From assembly GCA_963703165.1 (NCBI GenBank), contig OY969798.1, positions 2,790,001 through 2,854,000 on the forward strand: DNA of 64,000 nt, read 5' to 3'. Shown piece after piece: positions 8,092 to 16,149 of this stretch. Position 1 is the first letter of the stretch. Every line of letters begins with the position of its first letter. Position numbers and translations under genes: made by a program. Under the pieces are notes generated by a model. The model did not search any database, was not told the DNA's origin, and saw only the letters and a program-made list of their open reading frames with translations. This stretch comes from JBQTKD01 sp963703165 (lineage in GTDB: Bacteria; Actinomycetota; Actinomycetes; Sporichthyales; Sporichthyaceae).

Positions 8092-8516
8092 GACGCGCTC
8101 CGGACGATGCCTTCGAGGGAGTCGGTGCAGTCGAGGATCACGCGCTTGCCGTCGAGGGTCTGCGCGAGCAGGTCGAGGTACTCCTTGGTCGGGACGCCGT
8201 TGGAGCCGAGGCGTTCGATCGGGGCGTCCTCGAGCAGGACGGTCATGATCGCCGGCAGGCCGAACTCGCGGGACAGGATGCCCAGGTGGGACTGGGGCAT
8301 GCCCTCCATCGTGAGGATGCCGACGGGCTTGCGCGGCAGCAGCGGCCCGAGGAACGTCACCGTCCCGGCGCGAGCCAGCAGCACGGTGTCGGAGACGTCG
8401 CCGCCCTTGAGCAGGGCGATCACGTCCTTGGGGGTGCGCATGTAGCGCACGGTGCCTTCGCGGGGCTTCGCGACGATCACGTTGGTGCCGCGACCGATCA
8501 CCTGATTCGACGTCAT
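8088..8516 (-). CDS. Stand-alone PEP-utiliser mobile (phosphohistidine) domain protein
   Basis: A 142-aa protein that is essentially one PEP-utilising mobile domain. The segment GILTMEGMPQSHLGILSREF (67-86) and GLPAIM align with the family signature GG-x-x-SH-x-A-I-x-A-R-E-x-G-I-P-A-V, placing the phosphate-carrying histidine at His77. LGPLLPRK before it and DGKRVILDCTDSLEGIV at the end complete the swivelling domain, with an insertion of about 30 residues (93-122) in between. In PEP synthase, PPDK and phenylphosphate synthase this domain shuttles phosphate between an ATP-grasp and a PEP/substrate domain; neither is encoded here. It starts at ATG 8516 with a GAGGGGC site and leads the operon, divergent from a PucR regulator. 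Confidence 0.7.
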   Translation of the reverse strand: MTSNQVIGRGTNVIVAKPREGTVRYMRTPKDVIALLKGGDVSDTVLLARAGTVTFLGPLLPRKPVGILTMEGMPQSHLGILSREFGLPAIMTVLLEDAPIERLGSNGVPTKEYLDLLAQTLDGKRVILDCTDSLEGIVRSAS

Positions 8517-8690
8517 TGTCGGTGCCCCTCGTCGGCGAGTGTCGTGCGGACGCTACGAACGCCGGGGTGGCCGGACAAGGGGCCGCCGGGACAGCCGATC
8601 CGGCGCACAACTATCCGGCTGGACAGCGTCAGGGCGTCCGTGCAGGTCGCAGCCGTGGACGTTGCGCTCCCGCCGGGCTATAACTGCGAC
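8517..8690. promoter_or_regulatory. Divergent intergenic region, PEP-domain operon / pucR-type regulator
   Basis: The 174-bp gap separates two divergent transcription units and must hold both promoters. A TATAAC hexamer at 8679-8684 lies only a few bases before the regulator ATG (8691), so a leaderless or very short-leader transcript is possible. Repeated GGACA-type words and two ATCCGGC words occur between about 8570 and 8630 and could be regulator half-sites, but no clean palindrome stands out. Confidence 0.4.
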
Positions 8691-10574
8691 ATGACGAAGA
8701 CGTCGCCCCTGGGCCGATCCGTGCCCGAGGGAGGCGACCGGGACGCCGAGCTGCGCGCGCTGCAGGACGTCGCCCGCGCGATCCTCTCCGTCCACGAACC
8801 CGACCAGGTTCTGCTCACGATCAACAACCGGCTGCTGCAACTGCTCGAGGCCGACATGGCCGGGGTGTGGCTCGTCGAGGGCGACGAACTGGTGATGGGC
8901 AGCGTCTCCGGCAACCGGATGGTCGAGCTGCCACGCACCAAGATCAAGCCTGGGCAGGGCATCGCCGGGCGGGTGTGGCAGACCGGCGGGCCGATCAAGG
9001 TCGACGACTACGTCGGCGCGCAGGAAATCAGCAACCACTTCGTCGGCCTGGCCGAGCTCGAGGCGGTCCGGTCCGCGCTCGCGGTGCCGCTGCTCGACGG
9101 GACCACCGTCGTCGGGGCCCTGGAGGTGTGGCGCCGGCGCACGTCTCACTTCAGCGCCTGGGACGTGCAGCGCATGGAGGCCTTCGCGAGCCTCGCCGTC
9201 GTCGCCATCTCCAACGCCCGGCTGCACGAGAGCCGCCAGAATTCCCTCGACGAACTCGCCGCCGCGCGCCGCTCCCTGCAGACCCAGGTCGATCTCCTGC
9301 AACGTTCCAACGCTCTGCAGACCCGGCTGTCCGACCTCGTGCTGCAGCACGCCGGCCTGGGCAGCCTCGCCCAGGCCGCGGCTGAGGAGACCGGCGCCGT
9401 CGTCGTCCTCGTCCCCGTCGGTGGGGGCGAGGAAGTCATCCGCCCCGCCGATCGCGCCGTGCCCGGCCTGCCCGGGCTGCTGCGGGTCGTCGCCGCGCGG
9501 TCGGAGGAGGACTCGGTCCCCAAGGAGGAGCAGCGGGCGGACCGGGCGACCTGGTGGACCCAACGCATCCAACACGAACGCGGGTTGTCCGGCGCGATCG
9601 TCCTGCTCAGCGAGCAGCCGCGGTCCGAGGCCGGTGCCTTCCTGGAGATGGCCTGCGGTCAGCTCGCCACGGCCTTGCGGCTGCACCACCTCGAGGAGGA
9701 GGCAGCGACGGCGGCCCGCGACGAGATGCTCGACGACGTCATCTGGGACCTGCTCACCGGCGAGCCGCAACGCCGCCGTGCCGCGGCCACCCGCCTGCGT
9801 CGGCTCAACGTGAACCTCGAATCGACCTGCCGGGTGCTGCACGGCTCGCTGCGCCGGACCTCCATCGTGGACACCGACCCCGCGGGAGCGCACCTCGACC
9901 CGGCCGGCGCCGACGAGCCCCCGCCCTCCCCGATCGGGGACTCCGACCGCCTGCGGGCCCGCATCGGTGGGGCGCTGCGGCTGGCCGGCCGCCAGTTCGC
10001 CACGGAGTTGACGATCGCCCGCGGGGACTGGGTCGTGCTGATCGGGCCTGCCGACCCGGCGCAGTGCCGGGAGCTCGCCGCCGCCGTCGACGACACCCTG
10101 CGGCGCGTGCTCGACGACGTCGTCACCGACTGGGGCATCAGCGGCCCCTGCGCCTCCGTGCACGATCTGCACCGCGCCTACGGCGAGGCCCGCACCGCCG
10201 GGTCCGTCGGCCGACGCATCCCCGCCAGCGGCGTCACCGCCTACGACGACATGGGCCTCGTGCGCTTCCTGCTCCCGGACTCCCCGGCCGGGGACATGCA
10301 GCGCTTCGTCGACCGCCTCATCGGTCCGCTGTTGGAGTACGACCGCCGACGTTCCGGCAGCGGCGAACTCCTGGCGACCCTGGAGACCTACTTCCAGCAC
10401 GACTGCTCCAACCGCGACGCCGCCGAGCGACTGGGCATCCACCCCAAGACGCTCAGCTACCGGCTGCACCAGATCCACGACCTCACCGGCCTGGACCTCA
10501 CCCGCCACGAGGATCGCGTCCGGGCCGACATCGCCCTACGCATCCACCAGGTGTGCACGCAGCCTGACACCTGA
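8691..10574 (+). CDS. GAF-domain PucR/CdaR-type transcriptional regulator
   Basis: A 627-aa regulator. Residues about 15-180 form a GAF sensor domain (LLQLLEADMAGVWLVEGDELVM, GQGIAGRVWQTGGPI, ALAVPLLDGTTVVGALEVW). The middle (about 200-480) holds a coiled segment and a degenerate sensor/GGDEF-like stretch. The C-terminus is the PucR helix-turn-helix: LLATLETYFQHDCSNRDAAERLGIHPKTLSYRLHQI (about 563-598). ATG 8691 is chosen because the domain starts soon after and the divergent promoter lies directly upstream. Such regulators sense aromatic or small-molecule ligands and activate neighbouring catabolic operons; the divergent PEP-domain operon is the obvious target. The last codons are duplicated at 11339-11388. 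Confidence 0.85.
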   Translation: MTKTSPLGRSVPEGGDRDAELRALQDVARAILSVHEPDQVLLTINNRLLQLLEADMAGVWLVEGDELVMGSVSGNRMVELPRTKIKPGQGIAGRVWQTGGPIKVDDYVGAQEISNHFVGLAELEAVRSALAVPLLDGTTVVGALEVWRRRTSHFSAWDVQRMEAFASLAVVAISNARLHESRQNSLDELAAARRSLQTQVDLLQRSNALQTRLSDLVLQHAGLGSLAQAAAEETGAVVVLVPVGGGEEVIRPADRAVPGLPGLLRVVAARSEEDSVPKEEQRADRATWWTQRIQHERGLSGAIVLLSEQPRSEAGAFLEMACGQLATALRLHHLEEEAATAARDEMLDDVIWDLLTGEPQRRRAAATRLRRLNVNLESTCRVLHGSLRRTSIVDTDPAGAHLDPAGADEPPPSPIGDSDRLRARIGGALRLAGRQFATELTIARGDWVVLIGPADPAQCRELAAAVDDTLRRVLDDVVTDWGISGPCASVHDLHRAYGEARTAGSVGRRIPASGVTAYDDMGLVRFLLPDSPAGDMQRFVDRLIGPLLEYDRRRSGSGELLATLETYFQHDCSNRDAAERLGIHPKTLSYRLHQIHDLTGLDLTRHEDRVRADIALRIHQVCTQPDT

Positions 10575-10577
10575 GCG
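10527..10577. repeat. Direct repeat copy 1, 3' end of pucR-type gene
   Basis: About 51 bp covering the last 16 codons and stop of the pucR-type gene recur at 11339-11388 in the same orientation. The longest exact block is 21 bp (10540-10560); the rest differs at several positions with one single-base gap. The two copies bracket the vapBC module exactly. Confidence 0.8.
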
Positions 10578-10579
10578 GT

Positions 10580-11020
10580 TCACTGTGTGGCGTAGGGATC
10601 CAGCACCGTGATGTCGGGGAAGCGGCGGAAGTCGCGGTCCGCAGTCCAGATGGAACTCACGCCGTGCTGACGCATGAGCGCGGCGATGTGAGCGTCGGTG
10701 ACGAGGTTGCCTCGGATGACATCCGCGGACACGGTCTCGACGAACGCGGGCCAGAACCCCTTGCCCTCGCCCGGGGTTCGCACGTGCGGTCGACCTAGAA
10801 GAGCGGCGAGGTTGTCGCGGGCGAGGATGGGTTCCAGCGGCTGGGAGAACACCGCTGGGTGGGTGCTGATCCGCAGGTACGCCATCGCCACCGGCCAGAA
10901 GATGTAGACCAGGCCGGGCCCCGTTGCGAGCTCGCCGAGCAGTTGGGCGGCTCGGGTGTGACGTGGGCTCGAGGTGTCGGAGGCGTACAGCAGGAGATTG
11001 GGGTCGATGGTCACGCTCAC
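10580..11020 (-). CDS. vapC: PIN-domain toxin (VapC family)
   Basis: A 146-aa PIN-domain RNase. Acidic metal-binding residues are in place: an N-terminal Asp in TIDPNLLLYASD, and the C-terminal pair in LVTDAHIAALMRQHG and WTADRDFRRFPDI. It starts at GTG 11020, seven bases after the stop of the antitoxin gene, the standard vapBC arrangement. VapC toxins cleave tRNA or rRNA when released from VapB. The gene ends five bases from the stop of the convergent pucR-type gene, and the whole cassette lies between direct repeats. The N-terminus is a little different from common mycobacterial VapCs (TIDPNLL rather than MIVDTS). Confidence 0.85.
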   Translation of the reverse strand: MSVTIDPNLLLYASDTSSPRHTRAAQLLGELATGPGLVYIFWPVAMAYLRISTHPAVFSQPLEPILARDNLAALLGRPHVRTPGEGKGFWPAFVETVSADVIRGNLVTDAHIAALMRQHGVSSIWTADRDFRRFPDITVLDPYATQ

Positions 11021-11027
11021 GGTGCCC

Positions 11028-11276
11028 TCAACGGTCTGTCGGGTACTCGCCGGCGTCGACGACGGCGGCGAGGGCGTCGCGGTCCTCGAGATCGACGCGA
11101 GCCGTCATCGGCCGACTGCTCCAGGCGAACGGGGCCGACGTGACGTCGTCCTCCGTATCGGCGAGGGCCTTGGCGAGCAACTCGGAGGCAAGCTGACCCA
11201 AGGACTTCCCCTCGCGCTCCCGACGTGCGCGCAACTGCTCCAGCACCGAGCTGTCCAGATCCAGGGTCGTCCTCAC
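11028..11276 (-). CDS. vapB: Ribbon-helix-helix antitoxin (VapB family)
   Basis: An 82-aa protein starting at GTG 11276. Its N-terminus RTTLDLDSSVLEQLRARRER is a classic ribbon-helix-helix: one strand followed by two helices (second helix SLGQLASELLAKAL). The C-terminal half (about 45-82, PFAWSSRPMTARVDLED) is the extended toxin-wrapping tail, including an aromatic/Arg stretch typical of VapB. It should bind its own promoter and autoregulate the vapBC operon; the promoter would lie between 11277 and 11340. An ATG four bases upstream is in a different frame and was rejected. Confidence 0.8.
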   Translation of the reverse strand: MRTTLDLDSSVLEQLRARREREGKSLGQLASELLAKALADTEDDVTSAPFAWSSRPMTARVDLEDRDALAAVVDAGEYPTDR

Positions 11277-11338
11277 GCATCTGATGCTACGGAACAACAC
11301 ATCAGGTGTCGACGCTGTTGTTGGATGGCTGGGTCGAT

Positions 11339-11388
11339 GACATCGCCTGGGCATCCACCAGGTGTGCACGCGACCCGACGTCTGAGCG
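11339..11388. repeat. Direct repeat copy 2 (fragment of pucR-type 3' end)
   Basis: This is the second copy of the sequence at 10527-10577, with the exact 21-bp block at 11351-11371. It encodes the same tail read as IHQVCTRPDV-stop but has no gene body in front of it. It marks the far side of the vapBC cassette. Confidence 0.8.
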
Positions 11389-11484
11389 TGCGGACGACAA
11401 CACGGGGTTAACGGTGGCTGAACGAACCATTAAGGTCCGGCCGAAGGTCTCAGGCGTGGACGTTCACGGCTTCGTCCAAGTCGC

Positions 11485-12579
11485 ATGTGGATCACTCGGC
11501 GCCTCGGACAGCGTCGTCTTCGTGTGGTGGTGGGCCTCAGCGCCGCCGCCGTCGTCATGGGCACCGCCACCGGTGCCGTCGCGTTCCAGAGTGAGCGCTC
11601 CGACGCCGCCGCGGCCCCGCCGCCGGTCGTCGTCCAGGAGCCGGCCGTCCAGCCGCCGGCCCAGCCCGCCCCCGGCCTGCTCACGCCGTCGGGCCGTCGC
11701 CCGCTGGTGATCGGCCACAAGGGCGCCGTCAAGGCTGCCGCGCGCAACACGCTCCCGGCCATGCGCGCCGCCTTCGAGGCGGGCGCCGACGGGATCGAGT
11801 TCGACATCGTGCGGACCAAGGACAACCACATCGTCGTCATGAGCAACACGAACCTGGGTGCCAGCACGAGCAACTGCCACGGCCACACCGAGGACCACAC
11901 CTGGGCGTACGTGCGCACCTGCCGGACCTTCGACGGTGCCCTGCTGCCCACCCTCGACGACGCGCTCGCCGTGGTCCGGGAGAACGACGGCAAGATCTTC
12001 CTTCACGTGAAGATCCAGCCGAACCGGGCGATCGCCGCCAAGATCATGGAAGAGATCAACGAATACGGCCTCAACAACCCCGAGCGGGCGACGATCTTCG
12101 GCCCGTGGGGGCAGATGCTCGACATGCTGCTCGCCCAGGGCGCCCCCCGGGTGGGGCTGCTGTTCAACAGCAGCCACCAGAAGCAGGGCTGGGCCGCGAA
12201 TTACCCGGTGCTGATCCCGTACAACACCCCGGTCACGGCGGAGCTCGTCACGGCGGCCCAGGCCCGCGGGGTCGAGGTCTACCCCGTCGAGAGCTGGCCG
12301 CTGACGGTGCCCGAGGCGCTGGCGATGAACGTCGACGGCATGATCCTGGACAGCATCAGCGAGGCCCGGGAGGCCGTCGGTCCGGTGCTGGTTCCCAGAC
12401 CGACGACCCCGTCGTCTGACGCTGCGTCAGCCGTTCGGGCGGACCTCGATGCGAGCGGCCCCGGCTTGGGCCGGGGCAACGCCCATGAACGTGCGCGGGG
12501 CCTCGCTCATCCAGCGGACGTCCCCGCCGTTGGGCTCGCCCTGACACCCGGCAACGGTGCACCCCACCGGAGCCGATGA
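11485..12579 (+). CDS. Secreted glycerophosphodiester phosphodiesterase-like protein with altered active site
   Basis: A 364-aa protein with an N-terminal signal/anchor segment (RLRVVVGLSAAAVVMGTATGAVAF) and a Pro-rich linker before a GDPD-like TIM barrel (about 75-310). The start of the barrel is recognisable (VIGHKGAVKAAARNTLPAM, then GADGIEFDIVRTKDNHIVVM). Usual catalytic positions are changed: HRG is HKG, ENT is RNT, the HD pair is SN, and the later E-x-K is H-V-K. The E-x-D metal pair is kept. The enzyme may be inactive or use other chemistry. The last 50 or so codons overlap the convergent serine-hydrolase gene by 153 bp and look unlike a GDPD tail, so the true end may lie near 12420 after a frameshift. 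Confidence 0.7.
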   Translation: MWITRRLGQRRLRVVVGLSAAAVVMGTATGAVAFQSERSDAAAAPPPVVVQEPAVQPPAQPAPGLLTPSGRRPLVIGHKGAVKAAARNTLPAMRAAFEAGADGIEFDIVRTKDNHIVVMSNTNLGASTSNCHGHTEDHTWAYVRTCRTFDGALLPTLDDALAVVRENDGKIFLHVKIQPNRAIAAKIMEEINEYGLNNPERATIFGPWGQMLDMLLAQGAPRVGLLFNSSHQKQGWAANYPVLIPYNTPVTAELVTAAQARGVEVYPVESWPLTVPEALAMNVDGMILDSISEAREAVGPVLVPRPTTPSSDAASAVRADLDASGPGLGRGNAHERARGLAHPADVPAVGLALTPGNGAPHRSR

Positions 12580-13953
12580 GCCGACGGCCAGGTACGAACC
12601 GGGGCCGTTGGTCGACGGGTCGAAGGTCTCCCAGTCCACGTTGAGGCGGGGCGACTCGGTGTCGAAGGCGCCGTTCTTGTTCTTGATCAGCACATTCTGC
12701 GCCGAGGTCATGTCGGTGACGCCGTTCATCAGCTTCTGGAAGAAGTTGAAGTAGCCCTGGCCCAGTGGGGCGCCGAACTGGGCGCCCATCCCGGCGTCGT
12801 TGGGCAGGTTCTGGACGGTGTCCGGTGCCATCTCACCGGTGCGGGTGACGACCATGCCCAGGCTCGGGATCACGAACGTGTGCTGCCCGTGGTAGCCGAA
12901 GCTCAGGTACATGTCCGACGGCGCCGAGGAGATCCACGGTCCCGGGTTGGCGACCTGCTTGCGCGCGAACAGGTTCGCGTCGAACTGCGTCTCGCCCGGC
13001 TTGCAGCGGTTGAGCCAGACCATGAAACCGTTGCCACAGTTGGCTTTCGAGCCCACCACGAGCTGCTTCATGTAGCTCTTGTCAATGATCCGTTCGCCCT
13101 GGAACACGCCGTTGTGCAGCATCAGCTCACCGAGGCGGCCGAACTCCAGGGGGCGAAGGAACAGCTGCGAGTAGCCCAGGGTGTTGCCGGAGCGGTCGCG
13201 CTGCCACCAGTAGGCGGAGGTGGGGATGCCGAGCTTGTTGAACAGTTCCTTCTGCGCGAAGTCCTGGTAGTCCTGCCCGTTGCGCTGCTTGATGAGCGCC
13301 TGCTGGACGACGTAGGTCATCAGCGAGGGCGTGGTCTGGTCGTACCAGAAGAACTCGCCGGGCTTGTTCACCAGCGGCGCGGCCATGGCCTCGCGCGGCC
13401 GCGAGATGTCGGTGAAGAAGTTCAGCCCGCGGACCCAGTTCATCTCCAGGCCGGTGGTCATGTTGAGCACGTTCCGGACAGTGATCGCCCGGTGTGCCGC
13501 GTCGCCGAGACCCTCGGGGAGGTGCTTGCCGATGGGGTCGTCAACCTTGATCAGACCTTGGCGCACCGCGATCCCCGCGACGAGCGCGTTGACCGTCTTG
13601 GTCTGGCTCCAATTCTGCCGCGGGATGCGCTCGGTGAGTGGGTCGCGCCCGCTCTCGCCGATGAGGCAGCCGTGCCGGAACACCTTCACCGACTCCGAGT
13701 TCTCCGAGGTCCAGTAGTCGATGGCGGCCTTGAGCTTCCCCGCGTCGAGCCCGGCGGCGCCGGGGGAGGTGACCGGATACTCCGCGGTGCGGGTCATGTC
13801 GCACGAAGCCGCGTCACCGCTGAAGGTGCGGGCCAGGGGGAGGACGGGGTGCTCGCCCGTGTCGGCTCGCGCCGAGCTGCCGGGCAACGCGATGAGCGAG
13901 GAACCGGTGATTGCGACGATCGCCAGCGCCGCGACGCGCGTAGGGGAGTGCAT
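12427..13953 (-). CDS. Secreted beta-lactamase-fold serine hydrolase (NylB/class C-like)
   Basis: A 508-aa exported hydrolase. The signal peptide spans residues 1-30 (ending SSARA-D). The penicillin-binding fold nucleophile motif SxxK is S116-QT-K119 in NWSQTKTV. A YDQT tyrosine segment about 100 residues on and a late HGQHTFVIPS stretch correspond to the other two active-site elements. It resembles 6-aminohexanoate-dimer hydrolases and esterase EstB-type proteins. The substrate is unknown. AAGGAGC lies just before ATG 13953. The C-terminal about 100 residues (after the catalytic domain) are unassigned; the final 50 codons overlap the convergent GDPD-like gene. Confidence 0.85.
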   Translation of the reverse strand: MHSPTRVAALAIVAITGSSLIALPGSSARADTGEHPVLPLARTFSGDAASCDMTRTAEYPVTSPGAAGLDAGKLKAAIDYWTSENSESVKVFRHGCLIGESGRDPLTERIPRQNWSQTKTVNALVAGIAVRQGLIKVDDPIGKHLPEGLGDAAHRAITVRNVLNMTTGLEMNWVRGLNFFTDISRPREAMAAPLVNKPGEFFWYDQTTPSLMTYVVQQALIKQRNGQDYQDFAQKELFNKLGIPTSAYWWQRDRSGNTLGYSQLFLRPLEFGRLGELMLHNGVFQGERIIDKSYMKQLVVGSKANCGNGFMVWLNRCKPGETQFDANLFARKQVANPGPWISSAPSDMYLSFGYHGQHTFVIPSLGMVVTRTGEMAPDTVQNLPNDAGMGAQFGAPLGQGYFNFFQKLMNGVTDMTSAQNVLIKNKNGAFDTESPRLNVDWETFDPSTNGPGSYLAVGSSAPVGCTVAGCQGEPNGGDVRWMSEAPRTFMGVAPAQAGAARIEVRPNG

Positions 13954-14096
13954 GGCGCTCCTTAGGGTCGAGAGTGACCGGCGTCACACCCTGCAAGCTA
14001 GGGCCCGTCGCCGGTGCATCGCAAGGTTCCGCGGTCGCCGGCGGGGCAGTACGACGGCATGACCTTCCTGCCGTGGTCCCACCGTGCGTTCGCGTA

Positions 14097-14129
14097 GACG
14101 CGAGGGCCGCACTCCTCGGCCCTCGCGTC
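14097..14129. terminator. Strong isolated hairpin in a 322-bp gene-free stretch
   Basis: A perfect 13-bp inverted repeat (14097-14109 with 14117-14129; GACGCGAGGGCCG / CGGCCCTCGCGTC) with a 7-nt loop. There is no U-tract on either side. The surrounding gene-free region 13954-14275 lies between the start of the secreted hydrolase (minus) and the start of the patatin gene (plus), so a terminator is not obviously needed. It could be a remnant terminator, an mRNA leader structure, or a repeat unit. I see no other feature in that gap. Confidence 0.5.
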
Positions 14130-14275
14130 GCGACCTCTTCACCCGCCCCTTGACGGTGCTCGCCGACGAGGCCGAGGCGGTGGAAGCCGCCGAGCCTGCC
14201 CCCACATCATCGAAGTGGTGGGCCCGAACCCGACGTCGCATGAACCGCCGGGGCCGGGCCGGCTAACCTCCGCCC

Positions 14276-15094
14276 ATGGGGCTGACGGCGTTCGTGCTCG
14301 GGGGCGGCGGGATGCTCGGTGCCGCCGAGGTGGGGATGCTGCAGTCCCTCGCCGAGGACGGTGTGGTGCCGGACCTGGTGCTCGGGACGTCGGTCGGCGC
14401 CATCAACGGCGCGGCCTACGCCGGCGCGCCGGGCCAGGAGGCCGCGGACCGGCTGGCCCGGATGTGGGCGGAGCTCGGCTCGTCGGACATCTTCGGCGGC
14501 AGCGTCGTGAGCCGGGTCGGGACGCTCGTGCGCAGCAGCGGCACGCACCTCTACACCAACGACCGGCTCCGGGCCCTGCTACGCGAGCACCTGCCTTCGG
14601 CCCGGATCGAGGACCTCTCCGTCCCGTTCCAGTGCGTCGCCTCGTGCGTTGAACGCGCCGCCGCGCACTGGTTCGACACCGGTGACCTCATCGACGCGGT
14701 CCTCGCCAGCTGCGCGGTGCCCGGTTTGCTGCCCGCGGTCCGCATCGGTGGCGAGCACTTCCTCGACGGCGGGCTGGTGAACTCCCTGCCCGTCGACCGG
14801 GCCGTCGCCCTCGGCGCCACCGAGATCTACGCCCTGCACGTCGGGCGCCTCGAGCAACCGCTGCGAGCACCGCAGAAACCGTGGGAGATCGCCTCGGTCG
14901 CGTTCGAGATCGCCCGACGGTCCCGGTTCACCGACGCGATGGCGACCCTGCCCGCCGAGGTCACGGTGCACGTGCTGCCGACGGGCACCGAGCACACCCC
15001 GATCGCGAACCTGCGTTTCCGCAGCAACCGGCAGGTGCCCGACCGCATCGAACGGGCCCGTGCCGCCACGGCCGCCTACCTGCAGGCCCGGTGA
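14276..15094 (+). CDS. Patatin-like phospholipase
   Basis: A 272-aa patatin domain protein. The oxyanion loop is GGGGML (9-14), the nucleophile elbow is GTSVG with Ser39, and the dyad aspartate is Asp164 in the DGG motif. It should hydrolyse acyl esters of lipids. No signal peptide or membrane helix is seen, so it acts in the cytosol or at the inner membrane face. The stop overlaps the start of the acyltransferase gene (GTGA at 15091-15094), so deacylation and reacylation activities are co-expressed. Confidence 0.9.
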   Translation: MGLTAFVLGGGGMLGAAEVGMLQSLAEDGVVPDLVLGTSVGAINGAAYAGAPGQEAADRLARMWAELGSSDIFGGSVVSRVGTLVRSSGTHLYTNDRLRALLREHLPSARIEDLSVPFQCVASCVERAAAHWFDTGDLIDAVLASCAVPGLLPAVRIGGEHFLDGGLVNSLPVDRAVALGATEIYALHVGRLEQPLRAPQKPWEIASVAFEIARRSRFTDAMATLPAEVTVHVLPTGTEHTPIANLRFRSNRQVPDRIERARAATAAYLQAR

Positions 15095-16149
15095 CCCTCG
15101 CGCGCCACGTCGCCCGCCGCGTGCTGGGGACGCCCGGCATCCTGCTGCTCACCGTGCTGACCGTCGTGGTGCTGCCGATCGTCGCCGTGCTCCAACTCTT
15201 CACCCTGGTAGGACATCTGACGGGACGTAAACCCCGGTTCCGGGGACTGCGGGTGGCCGTGTTCGCGGTTCTGTACAGCGTCGGGGAGTGCGTCTGCCTG
15301 CTCGCGTGCTTCGGGCTGTGGCTGGCCGCGCCGTTCCCCGGCCGCCGCGTCGCCGAGGCGTGGGAACGCCGTCACGTCCGGCTGTTGCGCCGACTGCTCG
15401 GATACCTGCTGCGCGGCGCCGAGGTGCTGTTCCGGTTCCGGCTGCGTCTGGAGGCACCTCGTGGGCAGACCCTCGATCACGACCGGCCGCTGATCGTCCT
15501 CGGCCGTCACGCCGGTCCCGGCGCCTCGTTCGTGCTCGTGCACGTCCTCATCGAGGAGTACGGCCGCATCCCGCGGATCGTGCTCAAGGAACGGCTGCGC
15601 CTGGATCCCGCCCTGGACGTGCTGCTCACCCGGATCGGGTGCGCGTTCCTCGGCGCGGGCGACTCGACGCAGGCCGTCGCGAACCTCGCCGCCGGCTTGG
15701 AGACGCGCGACGCGCTGCTCATCTATCCCGAGGGCAGCGACTGGACCCCGACCCGCCACGAGCTGGCAGTGGCCAAGCTGCGGCTACGCGGTCTGCGCGC
15801 ACGGGCGCGGGCGGCCGCGGCCCGACCCCACGTTCTGCCACCCCGCCCGGGCGGTACCTTCGCGGCGCTGCAGGCCGCCCCGGCCGCGCAGCTGGCGGTG
15901 TTCATGCACACCGGGCACGACGAGCTCCTCGCCGCCGGCGCGCTGTGGCGGGCGTTGCCGCTGCGCCGCGAACTGCACATGGTCTGGTGGAGCGAACCCC
16001 GCCCCGAGGTCGCCGACGAGGCCGAATGCGGCCTCTGGCTGGACGCGGTGTGGGGCGAGATCGACACCTGGATCGGACGTAAGCAGGTCGACGCTGCGCT
16101 GCAGGAGCCCGCAGCACGCGGACCGGACGGACCCGGTGCCGGGGCGTAG
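15091..16149 (+). CDS. Membrane PlsC-type 1-acyl-glycerol-3-phosphate acyltransferase-like
   Basis: A 352-aa protein starting at a GTG overlapping the patatin stop. Two hydrophobic segments (about 15-38 and 52-74) anchor the N-terminus. The acyltransferase block follows: LIVLGRHAGPGASF, in which the usual H-x4-D catalytic motif is reduced to H with no clear Asp at +5, then RIVLKERLRLDP, and LIYPEGSDWTPTR, the equivalent of the FPEGTR substrate motif. The altered H-x4-D makes the acceptor or activity uncertain. Coupling to a patatin suggests phospholipid acyl-chain remodelling. The tail after about residue 325 is Pro/Gly/Ala-rich. Confidence 0.75.
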   Translation: MTLARHVARRVLGTPGILLLTVLTVVVLPIVAVLQLFTLVGHLTGRKPRFRGLRVAVFAVLYSVGECVCLLACFGLWLAAPFPGRRVAEAWERRHVRLLRRLLGYLLRGAEVLFRFRLRLEAPRGQTLDHDRPLIVLGRHAGPGASFVLVHVLIEEYGRIPRIVLKERLRLDPALDVLLTRIGCAFLGAGDSTQAVANLAAGLETRDALLIYPEGSDWTPTRHELAVAKLRLRGLRARARAAAARPHVLPPRPGGTFAALQAAPAAQLAVFMHTGHDELLAAGALWRALPLRRELHMVWWSEPRPEVADEAECGLWLDAVWGEIDTWIGRKQVDAALQEPAARGPDGPGAGA

